Source: Micavibrio sp. UBA7689 (GTDB lineage Bacteria > Pseudomonadota > Alphaproteobacteria > Micavibrionales > Micavibrionaceae). Taken from it: a stretch of 44,968 nt of DNA. The notes under the pieces were generated by a model. That model saw only the letters and a list, made by a program, of their open reading frames with translations, searched no databases and had not been told where the DNA came from. The position numbers and the translations under genes are program-made. The DNA is taken from the NCBI GenBank assembly GCA_002482805.1, contig DLGR01000045.1:64966-109933 (forward strand). Reading direction: 5' to 3'. Of the stretch, positions 6,571 to 15,081 are shown one piece after another. Each line of letters opens with the position of its first letter. Position 1 is the stretch's first letter.

Positions 6571-9116
6571 GCCGCAACCACGTTGACAATTCTCCCCGGC
6601 ACCACGATGATTTTTTTCACCGATTTTCCTTGGAGCGCCGATTTGACATTCGATTCTGAAAGCGCGGCTTCTTCGGCTGTCTTTTGATCCGCCGTTGCGG
6701 GCAAGGTGATCGTCGCGCGCATTTTTCCGTTTACCTGCACGGCCAATGTTACCGTGTCGGATTCCAGCAAAGCGGGATCGGCTTTCGGCCATGCGGTCTG
6801 TGTGAGATTTTCTTTATGCCCAAGCTGTTCCCAGATTTCTTCGGCCAGATGCGGCATCATCGGGTTGATCATGATAATGAAGGATTCAATCGCTTCGCGC
6901 AGCGCCCATTGATCCGAAGCATCCGCCGCTTTGAACGAACCGAACGTGTTCGACAGTTCGCGCAGACGGGCGACCGATTTGTTCATGTGGAAGGCTTCGA
7001 TATCTTTGCCGACGCCATCGATAGTCTTGTGCGTTTCACGGCGTAGCTTCAGAGCATTGTCCGAGAATTGCGCAGGCTTCGCGGCGGATTTGGGCAACGA
7101 TGCCGCAACTTCGGAAATCATCCGCTCCAGTTTGTTCACGTATTTCCACGCGCCTTCGATGCCGGCGGTAGTCCATGCAATATCGCGGTCGGGCGGGGAA
7201 TCGGACAGAATGAACAAGCGCGCGGCGTCGGCGCCGTATGTGTCAATGATGTCTTGCGGGTCGATGACGTTCTTTTTGGATTTCGACATTTTGACCTGCG
7301 CGCCAATGGTGACAGGTGCGCCGCCTTCTTTTTTTACCCAGCCGCCATTATGGCCTTGTTCGACTTCCGTCGGGTAAAGCCATTTGCCTTGGTCATCAGC
7401 GAATGTCGCGTGCGTAACCATGCCTTGCGTGAACAAACCCGTGAAAGGTTCCTCCGCTTGAATTGGATAACCGCAAGCCTTCATCGCACGGGTGAAGAAA
7501 CGAGAATAAAGAAGGTGCAACACGGCATGTTCGACACCGCCGATATATTGATCGACCGCGCCCCAGTATTTGGCTGACTTCGCAGAGAAGGCTTCCTTGT
7601 CGTTGCGTGCATCCATGTACCGCAGGAAATACCACGACGATTCAAAGAACGTATCGCACGTATCCGTTTCGCGGATAGCAGATGCTTTACACTTCGGACA
7701 GTCTACGTGTTTCCATGTCGGGTGACGGACCAGCGGGTTGGTGGGTTCGTCGTAGTTGATGTCTTTGGGCAATTCCACGGGCAGTTGGTCTTCGGGCACG
7801 GGCACGATTCCGCACACATCGCAATGGATCAATGGGATTGGGCATCCCCAGTAACGCTGGCGTGAAACGCCCCAATCGCGCAGGCGGAATTTCGTGACAC
7901 CAAAGCCCTTATTTAAAGATTCCAGTTTCTGGATAGCGGCGGCAATTCCATCCGTTACGTTTTTACCGTTGAGGAATTCCGAATTGATAAGTTTTCCTTC
8001 GCCCGTGTAGGGAAGTTTTTCATCGGGAGGCATATCAACCACAGGAAGGATATCGAGTTTGTATTTCGTGGCAAATTCAAAGTCGCGTTCGTCATGAGCG
8101 GGGCATCCGAAGATCGCGCCCGTTCCGTAATCCATCAAAATAAAATTGGCAAGCCATACGGGAAGTTGTTTGCCCTTGATGAACGGATGTTCGACCGTGT
8201 GTCCCGTATCGAAGCCGATTTTTTCAGCCTGTTCGATCGCGGCTTCGGATGTTCCGTTCGCCTGACATTCTTTCACAAACTCTGCGAAACCTTTTTTGCC
8301 TTCACAGAGTTTTTGCGCCATCGGGTGATCCGCGGCGAGCGCGACAAACGACGCGCCGTACAATGTGTCGGGACGCGTGGAGTAAACTTCGATTTCGCCA
8401 TCTGTCGTCGTCAGGTCGAATTTGAATTGCGCGCCTTGGGATTTGCCGATCCAGTTTTCCTGCATGATGCGGACTTTTTCTGGCCAGCGGTCCAGCGTCT
8501 TCAAACCGTCAAGCAAAGCGTCACCGAATTTCGTGATGCGGAAGAACCATTGGTAAAGCTTGCGGCGTTCGACCGGTGCGCCCGATCTCCAGCCCTTGCC
8601 GTCCACAACCTGTTCGTTGGCCAGAACCGTGTTTTCGACCGGGTCCCAATTGACCATGGATTCTTTCCTGTAGGCTAAGTCCTTCTTGTAGAACTCGAGG
8701 AACATCTTTTGTTCGTGCTTGTAATATTCGGGGCGGCAGGTCGCAACTTCGCGGGACCAGTCGATGGCCAGGCCCATGGACAAAAGCTGGGCCTTCATCT
8801 GTTTTATGTTGTCGTACGTCCAGTCAGAGGGGTGTACGTTCCGCTCCATAGCGGCGTTTTCGGCGGGCAAGCCCAGCGCATCCCAACCCATAGGGTTTAA
8901 AACATTAAAGCCCTGAGCTTTTTTGTAGCGGGCCACAACATCGGAGAGCGTATAGTTGCGGACGTGGCCGATATGGATGCGCCCCGACGGGTAAGGTAAC
9001 ATGGCCAGTACATAGTATTTAGGCTTATCAGAGGCTTCGGTGACCTCGAACGCTTTGTCTTTAGCCCATTTTTCGCGCCATTTAGCCTCTGTGCTCTTTA
9101 TATTGTAGCGTTCCAT
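6567..9116 (-). CDS. leuS: Leucyl-tRNA synthetase
   Basis: LeuS charges tRNA-Leu with leucine. The class I motifs are intact: HIGH at residues 48-51 in PYPSGRIHIGHVRNYT and KMSKS at about 609-613. Between them lies the editing (CP1) domain with YSTRPDTLYGASFVALA and the GCPAHDERDFEFA segment. WGCPIPLIHCDVCG and the paired Cys of VDCPKCKA form the zinc-type insert. At 849 aa the length is normal. ATG 9116 begins MERYNIKSTEAKWREKWA, a typical start. In other alphaproteobacteria it sits between DUF3576 and lptE-holA. Here a four-gene plus-strand cassette separates it from DUF3576. Confidence 0.97.
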   Translation of the reverse strand: MERYNIKSTEAKWREKWAKDKAFEVTEASDKPKYYVLAMLPYPSGRIHIGHVRNYTLSDVVARYKKAQGFNVLNPMGWDALGLPAENAAMERNVHPSDWTYDNIKQMKAQLLSMGLAIDWSREVATCRPEYYKHEQKMFLEFYKKDLAYRKESMVNWDPVENTVLANEQVVDGKGWRSGAPVERRKLYQWFFRITKFGDALLDGLKTLDRWPEKVRIMQENWIGKSQGAQFKFDLTTTDGEIEVYSTRPDTLYGASFVALAADHPMAQKLCEGKKGFAEFVKECQANGTSEAAIEQAEKIGFDTGHTVEHPFIKGKQLPVWLANFILMDYGTGAIFGCPAHDERDFEFATKYKLDILPVVDMPPDEKLPYTGEGKLINSEFLNGKNVTDGIAAAIQKLESLNKGFGVTKFRLRDWGVSRQRYWGCPIPLIHCDVCGIVPVPEDQLPVELPKDINYDEPTNPLVRHPTWKHVDCPKCKASAIRETDTCDTFFESSWYFLRYMDARNDKEAFSAKSAKYWGAVDQYIGGVEHAVLHLLYSRFFTRAMKACGYPIQAEEPFTGLFTQGMVTHATFADDQGKWLYPTEVEQGHNGGWVKKEGGAPVTIGAQVKMSKSKKNVIDPQDIIDTYGADAARLFILSDSPPDRDIAWTTAGIEGAWKYVNKLERMISEVAASLPKSAAKPAQFSDNALKLRRETHKTIDGVGKDIEAFHMNKSVARLRELSNTFGSFKAADASDQWALREAIESFIIMINPMMPHLAEEIWEQLGHKENLTQTAWPKADPALLESDTVTLAVQVNGKMRATITLPATADQKTAEEAALSESNVKSALQGKSVKKIIVVPGRIVNVVAA

Positions 9117-9217
9117 ACGTTATGTTAATATCCCGATGCTATAAATATGTTGGAAATCCAGACTATTGCTAACGTTTCGCCCTGGAAAAGGCAAGCGGGC
9201 TGCATATAGAGAGTGTC

Positions 9218-10933
9218 ATGCGTATAAGCGCTATATTCGGAGCGGATAAGTCCGCCTACACCGCCCTCCTACCCTTCTTCGCGGAAGTCAAAAAACTGCG
9301 CGGCGAAACAGAGGTGCTGACCGCCCGTCAGTGGGGATCACAGGACGAAGACGAAATCCACGAAATCGCCGAAGACAAAATCCGCATCAAGCAACGCGAA
9401 TATGAAATCTTGTCGGACCCCGAAGTCTGGCTCCATCTTGAAACAGCGAACAAAAACAAAAACGCGCTGAAAAAATGGGAAAAGAAAAATCTCGAGGACA
9501 TGACCTCGGCCCACGCGATCGCGACATCCGCGCCCAATATCGAAAGCGTTGCGACGAGTTTGAAATTGTTCGCAGCGGGCGAACAGGGTTTTGCCAAAAC
9601 CCACGACGATAATCCCGATGACCGGGCGGCGTTGTGGGAAGATCAAAAACCACTTTTGAAAGCGGGCTTCATCGGCCTGTGGCAGGATTTGAAACAAGCC
9701 GCGGACAAAATGGACAAGAGCGTCTATGAAGTCGCGATGATGCGCTACATGCCGTATAAATCCGACAAGGACATATACGCATATCTGGATTCTGTCGAAG
9801 AGGAATATCCCGCGATCGTGCAGGCGATGTTGCAGGATAACGAACGCGAAGAAGCCCTGCCTATCCCCACCTTCGTGCAATTGTGCGAAGGACAAGACCG
9901 CGCGGTCATGGAAGGCAAATACGCGGCCTTCATGGAAGAAATACAGCAGTCTTTCCTCAACGTCGCAGGTTGGACCAAGCAAGAACTCGAAAAACAAGGC
10001 GTGCAAGTAAAGCGCACCATTATCGGTTACGGCGGTTATTGCTGGGGCTCGCCGCAAAACATGACTGTCGCCATCGGTTTGGAAGACGAGCCTTGCATCA
10101 TCAACACCGCCGTCAAAACATCCGCGCATGAAACGGGGCATTTGCTCGCCATGCTCGAACTCAACCGCATGCCCGAAGAACAACGCACGCAACTGGTGGG
10201 GCAGATCAACGGTATGGGGCTGCATGAAACATATGCGCTCTATTTCGAGGAAATGGCCAAATCCAAAAAAGGATCGGAAATCATAGCCGCGCTGGCGCAC
10301 AAGCATTTCGGTGTCGAAGGGCCGGAATGGTCGGCGGAGAATATCTACAAACATTCCAACCCGCCCTTGAACAGCGAGGAAGCGATTATAACGTTGCTCG
10401 ACAATTCTTCCGATATGGTCGCCATGCCCGCCGCCTATGCGTGGCGTGTAAAGATCGAACAAGACATCCTGAATTCCAGCAGTGCCGAGGAAATAGAAAA
10501 CAAGGTCAACATGATGCCCGAGACGTGGGCGAGCTACATGGAAAAGATCACGGGATTGAAAGGGTGCTACTCCGCCACCGATTTTGCGGTCGATGAATCC
10601 CACTGGTTCATCGGCATGGCGGGGTATTTCCCCGCTTATCCGGAATCCGCCAAGAATGTCGCGGCACTGCGCACGCATTACATGGCCGATCAGAAAGTTC
10701 TCTTCAACAGCAACAACGCTTCAAACATGGAAGAGTTAGTGGGGCCAAGCTTCGAGCGCATCCGCGCCGATCTGATGGCCAAGGGTTCTACGGCCAAACC
10801 CGATGTGCTTTTGAGAGAGGCGGTAGGCCACGTCCCGACCATGAAATCCTATCTGCGTGATCTTTCACCCGAGGCGCGGGAGCAAGACCGCGCGGCGGCA
10901 ATGCCGGTTCACTATCCTTCCATGGGCGGCTGA
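9218..10933 (+). CDS. M32-type (carboxypeptidase Taq-like) zinc metallopeptidase
   Basis: The 571-aa product carries the motifs of M32 metallocarboxypeptidases, which remove C-terminal residues using a metal. HETGH is at residues 304-308. The second motif GLHETYALYFEE follows 28 residues later, so Glu337 can be the third metal ligand (family HES motif). GYFPAYP near residue 469 matches the family GYFPSYTLG motif close to the C-terminus. The N-terminal half is helical and charged and diverges strongly from the family. No signal peptide is seen, so it is probably cytoplasmic. An AGAGAG-like sequence lies before ATG 9218. It is the first gene of the cassette with two GNAT-fold genes and an ATP-grasp ligase, and starts divergently from leuS. 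Confidence 0.75.
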   Translation: MRISAIFGADKSAYTALLPFFAEVKKLRGETEVLTARQWGSQDEDEIHEIAEDKIRIKQREYEILSDPEVWLHLETANKNKNALKKWEKKNLEDMTSAHAIATSAPNIESVATSLKLFAAGEQGFAKTHDDNPDDRAALWEDQKPLLKAGFIGLWQDLKQAADKMDKSVYEVAMMRYMPYKSDKDIYAYLDSVEEEYPAIVQAMLQDNEREEALPIPTFVQLCEGQDRAVMEGKYAAFMEEIQQSFLNVAGWTKQELEKQGVQVKRTIIGYGGYCWGSPQNMTVAIGLEDEPCIINTAVKTSAHETGHLLAMLELNRMPEEQRTQLVGQINGMGLHETYALYFEEMAKSKKGSEIIAALAHKHFGVEGPEWSAENIYKHSNPPLNSEEAIITLLDNSSDMVAMPAAYAWRVKIEQDILNSSSAEEIENKVNMMPETWASYMEKITGLKGCYSATDFAVDESHWFIGMAGYFPAYPESAKNVAALRTHYMADQKVLFNSNNASNMEELVGPSFERIRADLMAKGSTAKPDVLLREAVGHVPTMKSYLRDLSPEAREQDRAAAMPVHYPSMGG

Positions 10934-10991
10934 TAATTCCATTGATAATTTCTAGGCGCGGCGATGCGTTTATGATATTAATTTTCCAGAA

Positions 10992-11519
10992 ATGGAACGC
11001 ATCACGCGGGCGCAAGCCCTCAAAACCGCTGAAGAGTATAACCGGAAACACATTCTTCCGGACGGTTTCGAATTCCGTCCCTGCGACATTGATGATCTGG
11101 AGCCCCTACTCGAGGCCGGCGCCAAATGCTTCGCCTATAATTCCCCCACCCGTCCCGAAATGCGCCACGCCCTTACCAAGGCGCACGCGGCTATTTTCGC
11201 GCTTCAAGACACAAAAGATGAACGCATGGCAGGCTACCTCTTCGTCGAGGGACATATCGCGCGCAAAAACCTGTATATAAACACCGCCGCCCTTTTGGAA
11301 GAGTATCGCGGAAAGGGTCTGGGGGGCGCACTCTATGAATTCGCGTACCGCTTCGCCGCTGATCTGGACGCGAAAGGACTATGGTGCCACACCGCCTTTG
11401 ACAACGACGTAAACATCCACCTGATGAAGAAAATGGGGTACGGGATTTTACGCCGCGAAGAAAGTTATTATGACGACGGTCGCGCCTGTCTTGTGTTCAC
11501 CAAGAACATTGCGGCCTAA
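10992..11519 (+). CDS. GNAT-family N-acetyltransferase
   Basis: A single GNAT domain of 175 aa. The acetyl-CoA pyrophosphate loop is clear: LLEEYRGKGLGGALYEFA (RxxGxG). It is preceded by a strand (KNLYINTAA) and followed by LWCHTAFDNDVNIHLMKKMGY, the usual splayed strand and alpha4. GNATs move an acetyl group from acetyl-CoA to an amine; the acceptor cannot be told from sequence. It is second in the four-gene cassette: 58 bases after the M32 gene and 11 bases before the next gene, so the last three genes at least are probably one transcript. Confidence 0.85.
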   Translation: MERITRAQALKTAEEYNRKHILPDGFEFRPCDIDDLEPLLEAGAKCFAYNSPTRPEMRHALTKAHAAIFALQDTKDERMAGYLFVEGHIARKNLYINTAALLEEYRGKGLGGALYEFAYRFAADLDAKGLWCHTAFDNDVNIHLMKKMGYGILRREESYYDDGRACLVFTKNIAA

Positions 11520-11530
11520 GAGAGAGTTTA

Positions 11531-12556
11531 ATGCACGCGCTTAAAACAAAATCGGGATCGGAAATATTGGGGTTTGATGATTTCATCAAAAACCAAACCG
11601 CGCGCGGTCTTTTCAAGGAAGATGCGATGGCGCCCGAATGTGACCCGCGCGTGCTGAACACCTACAACAAACTGGTACGTGCAGAATATCCGAAGGACAA
11701 AGAAGCAGGCATAACCATGCTATGCGGCAAATACGGATTTCACCGAGACGCGACTGACAATGAACGCGCAGGTTTGAACTGGGCGATGTCTACGCCGTTG
11801 ATCGATATGTGCATCGGCGTATCGTTCGAGGAATTCAAAAAAGATCTGCCGGCATTGAAAGATGAATTGGTGAATGATGTCATCATCACCGATAGTTTTT
11901 CGTTTACGGACGGCTTCGGAAATCATGGCGGCGCAATCATCGGTCTTCATTCGCCCGTTGCGGACATATCGACGAATTTCGATGCTTATCTGGAATCGCT
12001 CACGACCGAGCGCCGCAAAAAATACCGCCGCATGGTGGCAGACTTTGAAAACACCCCCCTCGTCTTCAAACTCTCTTCGGATGCCATTACCGACAGTGAG
12101 ATAAAATTCGTGAGGGATAATCTCACCGCGAAATGGGGCGACGAAGCGGGATACGCCTTCCGCCAGACTTTGTGGGCGAAAGCCGTGCAGACGGTGCGGC
12201 CCCAGCAGGTTCTGGTCATGCGTGTTTATGACGGTGATGTGATGGTCTTCATCCAGACCATGATCGTCAAAGGCGATACCGTGATTTGCCAGTCGATTAC
12301 GAAAGACGAAAACAAATTTTATTCGGGCCTTGCTGCAATGACCGATTTCGAATGCATAAAAATGCTGTGCGGCAAATATAAAATCTTCGACGCCTCTTGC
12401 CGCACGGGATTGACGGATCCGGAATCCATCGGCGTCGCCAAACGCGCAACCGTGAACAAGAACTGCATTAAACCCCTATTGGCGATCGGTGCTAATTTTC
12501 CCGAACCGGAAAAAACGATGATCGAAAGTCAAACCATTCAGGGAAAGGAAGCCTGA
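11531..12556 (+). CDS. FemAB/BioF2-like GNAT-fold protein
   Basis: A 341-aa protein whose C-terminal two thirds read like a FemAB or BioF2-like GNAT fold: FDAYLESLTTERRKKYRRM, then a helix (FRQTLWAKAVQTVRP), a strand pair (VLVMRVYDGDVMVFIQTM) and FYSGLAAMTDFECIKMLCG ending in KIFDAS. Such proteins often form amide bonds, some using aminoacyl-tRNA. The first 120 residues are unfamiliar. A purine-rich AGAGAGAG ribosome-binding site precedes ATG 11531. The ATP-grasp gene starts one base after its stop codon, so the two are coupled. Family assignment rests on pattern only; a profile search would decide it. Confidence 0.6.
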   Translation: MHALKTKSGSEILGFDDFIKNQTARGLFKEDAMAPECDPRVLNTYNKLVRAEYPKDKEAGITMLCGKYGFHRDATDNERAGLNWAMSTPLIDMCIGVSFEEFKKDLPALKDELVNDVIITDSFSFTDGFGNHGGAIIGLHSPVADISTNFDAYLESLTTERRKKYRRMVADFENTPLVFKLSSDAITDSEIKFVRDNLTAKWGDEAGYAFRQTLWAKAVQTVRPQQVLVMRVYDGDVMVFIQTMIVKGDTVICQSITKDENKFYSGLAAMTDFECIKMLCGKYKIFDASCRTGLTDPESIGVAKRATVNKNCIKPLLAIGANFPEPEKTMIESQTIQGKEA

Positions 12557-12557
12557 G

Positions 12558-14204
12558 ATGAGCAACAACGATAATGGAAACGGCCATAGCGGCCTCAACA
12601 ACGGCAATGGCAACGGCGACATTTCCTCGCTCTCCTCGCCCGCGCGCTACAAATACCTGATCGTGTCGGAAAAAATCCTAGATATCGATTATTCCGATCC
12701 GCAGACGCTGTTCGTAACCGCGCAGGATTTCATCGCCAACAAAGCGGGTGTCGATTTCCGCAAAATGGGCAACACCAAGATTATCAACCTGTGCAGCAAC
12801 TTCGATTACTTGAGCAAAGGCTATTACGTATCCTTGATGGCCGAAGCACGCGGCATCCGCTGCATTCCGTCCGTCGCCGATATGATCTCTCTGCAATGGA
12901 AGCGCCACTATCAAACCGCCCTGCCCGAATTGAATGCGTTGGTCGACAAACATTTCAGAGCGCCCGACCGCGAACCGAGCTCTTACAAATACATCGTCTA
13001 TTTCGGCCGCGTGAAGGAAGATTCACTCGAGCCCGTCGGTCGCAGATTGTTCGACTTGTTCCGCTTCCCAATGATCACCGTAGAGATAAAGCAGGATTCC
13101 AAAGGAAAATGGATTGTTGATTCCGTCGAGCCGTTATCCATCTTCGATCTGCCGAAAGACAAACATGAAACCTTTGCGACTTACCTGAACAAATTTACAG
13201 GATCCGCTTGGCGTGAAAAAACCGAAAAACGCACCAAGCACTGGGTCGGCATTTTATACGACCCGACGGAAAAATCTTCGCCAAGCGACAAGGTCGCGAT
13301 TCAAAAATTCCTCAAGGCCGGTAAGGATTTGAACGTATCCATCGAATGTATCACCAAGAACGACTACTCATCGATTTTGGAATATGATGCGTTGCTAATC
13401 CGCGAAACCACGGCGATCAACCACCACACATATCGTTTTGCCGCGAAGGCGGAATCCGAGGGAATTCCATGCATCGATGATGTGCAATCCATCATCCGCT
13501 GCTGCAACAAGGTGTTCCAGTACGAACTTCTAGAATCAAAAAAAATCGCATTGCCCAAAACACACATCGTTGACCGCAAATCCGAAAAGCAACTCTCCGA
13601 AGAAGTCTCCTACCCCGCCGTCATCAAAATCCCCGACGGGTCTTTCTCGCGCGGCGTGATCAAGGTCGACGATCCTTCCGCTTTCCGTACCGCAGCGCTC
13701 GAGCTTTTGAAAAAATCCGACGTTATTCTGGCGCAGGAATTCGTGCAGTCGGATTTCGACTGGCGTGTCGGCGTCCTCGATGACGAAGTTATTTTCGTGA
13801 ACAAATATTACATGGCAAAGGGACATTGGCAGGTTTACAACCACAGCGCCCCAAAATCATCCAACAACTGGGCAGGTGCGCATGAATCCATCGACCCGAA
13901 AAGCGCGCCGGAAGAAGTTCTCGCGACAGCGTTGAAGGCCGCGAAACTTATCGGCAATGGATTATACGGTGTAGATTTGAAAATCAGCGGCGATCGCATC
14001 ATTGTGATGGAAGTGAACGACAACCCGAACATCGACAGCCAGATTGAAGATACATTCGCAGGCGATAAATTATATCAGACGGTGATTGCGTCTCTCGTGC
14101 GCCGGATTGAATCGATCGGGGAAACGACTATCCGCAACGCAGACAAGTCGGGCGATATTATTCCTCGCCCATATCCGCAACGCGCAACTGGCGGGCGCGG
14201 GTAA
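12558..14204 (+). CDS. RLAN-type RimK-like ATP-grasp ligase
   Basis: The 548-aa product has a low-complexity Asn/Gly start (about 25 residues), then a region like the RimK-like ATP-grasp N-terminal (RLAN) domain (LIVSEKILDIDY, SKGYYVSLMAEARGI, PSVADMISLQWKRHY). A RimK-type ATP-grasp domain follows from about residue 300: YDALLIRETTAINHHTYRFA, YPAVIKIPDGSFSRGV (ATP Lys near 356), and GVDLKISGDRIIVMEVNDNP with the Mg-binding Glu and Asn near 485-487. ATP-grasp ligases join a carboxylate to an amine through an acyl phosphate. The substrate is unknown. It ends the cassette, and its 3' end overlaps the convergent DUF3576 gene by 47 bases, an unusually long tail overlap. Confidence 0.88.
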   Translation: MSNNDNGNGHSGLNNGNGNGDISSLSSPARYKYLIVSEKILDIDYSDPQTLFVTAQDFIANKAGVDFRKMGNTKIINLCSNFDYLSKGYYVSLMAEARGIRCIPSVADMISLQWKRHYQTALPELNALVDKHFRAPDREPSSYKYIVYFGRVKEDSLEPVGRRLFDLFRFPMITVEIKQDSKGKWIVDSVEPLSIFDLPKDKHETFATYLNKFTGSAWREKTEKRTKHWVGILYDPTEKSSPSDKVAIQKFLKAGKDLNVSIECITKNDYSSILEYDALLIRETTAINHHTYRFAAKAESEGIPCIDDVQSIIRCCNKVFQYELLESKKIALPKTHIVDRKSEKQLSEEVSYPAVIKIPDGSFSRGVIKVDDPSAFRTAALELLKKSDVILAQEFVQSDFDWRVGVLDDEVIFVNKYYMAKGHWQVYNHSAPKSSNNWAGAHESIDPKSAPEEVLATALKAAKLIGNGLYGVDLKISGDRIIVMEVNDNPNIDSQIEDTFAGDKLYQTVIASLVRRIESIGETTIRNADKSGDIIPRPYPQRATGGRG

Positions 14205-14700
14205 GGATCGCATCTTCCATCTGCGTGCCGGTATTGTCGGCCACGGTGGAATCCACCCATTTGCCGCCCTTGGTGATCTGGCGGAAGACTTTTACCTTCA
14301 CGCCGTCCGAACGCAATTGTTTGTCCAGAATGAAAATATTGACCTTGAAACGCTCTTCGGGTTTTTCCTCGGCGATGTACCAATCCGTAATAATGACGCC
14401 GCCGAACGGGTCGGCCGAGGCCAGCGGCATAAAGGAGACTGTGTCGAGCGAGGCGCGCCATAGATAAGAGTTCACGCCTATCCCATTGGAGCCATCGTTC
14501 TTTTCTTCTTTGCCGCCCAGAAGGGTCAAACCGTCTTTGCCGAAGATACTCTCGCGCTTGGCATAAATATCATTGCCAGTAGTTGTGCGATCATGGCCCG
14601 AAGGATATTTGGCCTCGCCGCGATAGGAATCGCATGCATTTACGGAAAATAAAACCGCGGTGGCGAGAAAGACCAAAGCAAGAAAACGGGCGTGCGTCAT
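14158..14700 (-). CDS. DUF3576 exported lipoprotein
   Basis: A 180-aa exported protein: hydrophobic signal segment (FLALVFLATAVLFSVNAC) with a lipobox Cys followed by DSYRGEAKYP, so probably a lipoprotein. The body has the DUF3576 pattern: GVNSYLWRASLDTVSFMPLA, ADPFGGVIITDWY, ERFKVNIFILDKQLRSDGVKV and a C-terminal ILTRARQLR. Function unknown, envelope-associated. ATG 14700 has AGGAG ten bases upstream and starts just before the signal peptide; a longer frame from 14757 lacks both. The gene normally precedes leuS in alphaproteobacteria; here the ATP-grasp cassette lies between them. Confidence 0.88.
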   Translation of the reverse strand: MTHARFLALVFLATAVLFSVNACDSYRGEAKYPSGHDRTTTGNDIYAKRESIFGKDGLTLLGGKEEKNDGSNGIGVNSYLWRASLDTVSFMPLASADPFGGVIITDWYIAEEKPEERFKVNIFILDKQLRSDGVKVKVFRQITKGGKWVDSTVADNTGTQMEDAILTRARQLRVADMGEE

Positions 14701-15081
14701 GTAAAGGACACTCCTTAACGGGCTGTACGTGGTATTAACGTTTGGATTGATTACCATGGGCAGGGGTCACGCTCAAGGCCCCGCCCCCTATTCCCGCATT
14801 TCTATCCGCAGGCCTAGGGAATCCAACGTTTTTTAAGAGACATGTCGCGCTTTTCCATGTTGACATAACTCAATTAAAACGGCCGATTATCACTGTTGCG
14901 CAAATGCCACAGGATTGTACCAAATTGTATCGGGGGTGTCCGCGTTCGTTGACCCTCCCCCTCCTTTCAGACTAAATGATGACATCACTCGGAGGGTTCC
15001 GGGTGGTTTTCTTATATCGGCCGGCCACTCAAACTTATCTGGCCACTCTAAGAAATCTTTTTAATATTTGGAGGAATGAAA
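14701..15081. other. Non-coding region upstream of the porin gene
   Basis: No gene seen in this 381-base divergent gap. It holds a perfect TTGACA at 14860-14865, whose best -10 (GATTAT, 14885) is 19 bases away, and a second weak pair TTGACC (14949)/TAAATG (14973). Two copies of GGCCACTC occur near 15023 and 15043. GGAGG at 15070-15074 is the porin ribosome-binding site. A long untranslated leader is likely for so strongly codon-biased a gene (inference). Confidence 0.5.

Noticed and set aside
9338..10678. 446-codon open frame antisense to the M32 gene
   Set aside because: The sequence is Phe/His/Arg-rich with no family features, while the plus strand carries HETGH and other M32 motifs.
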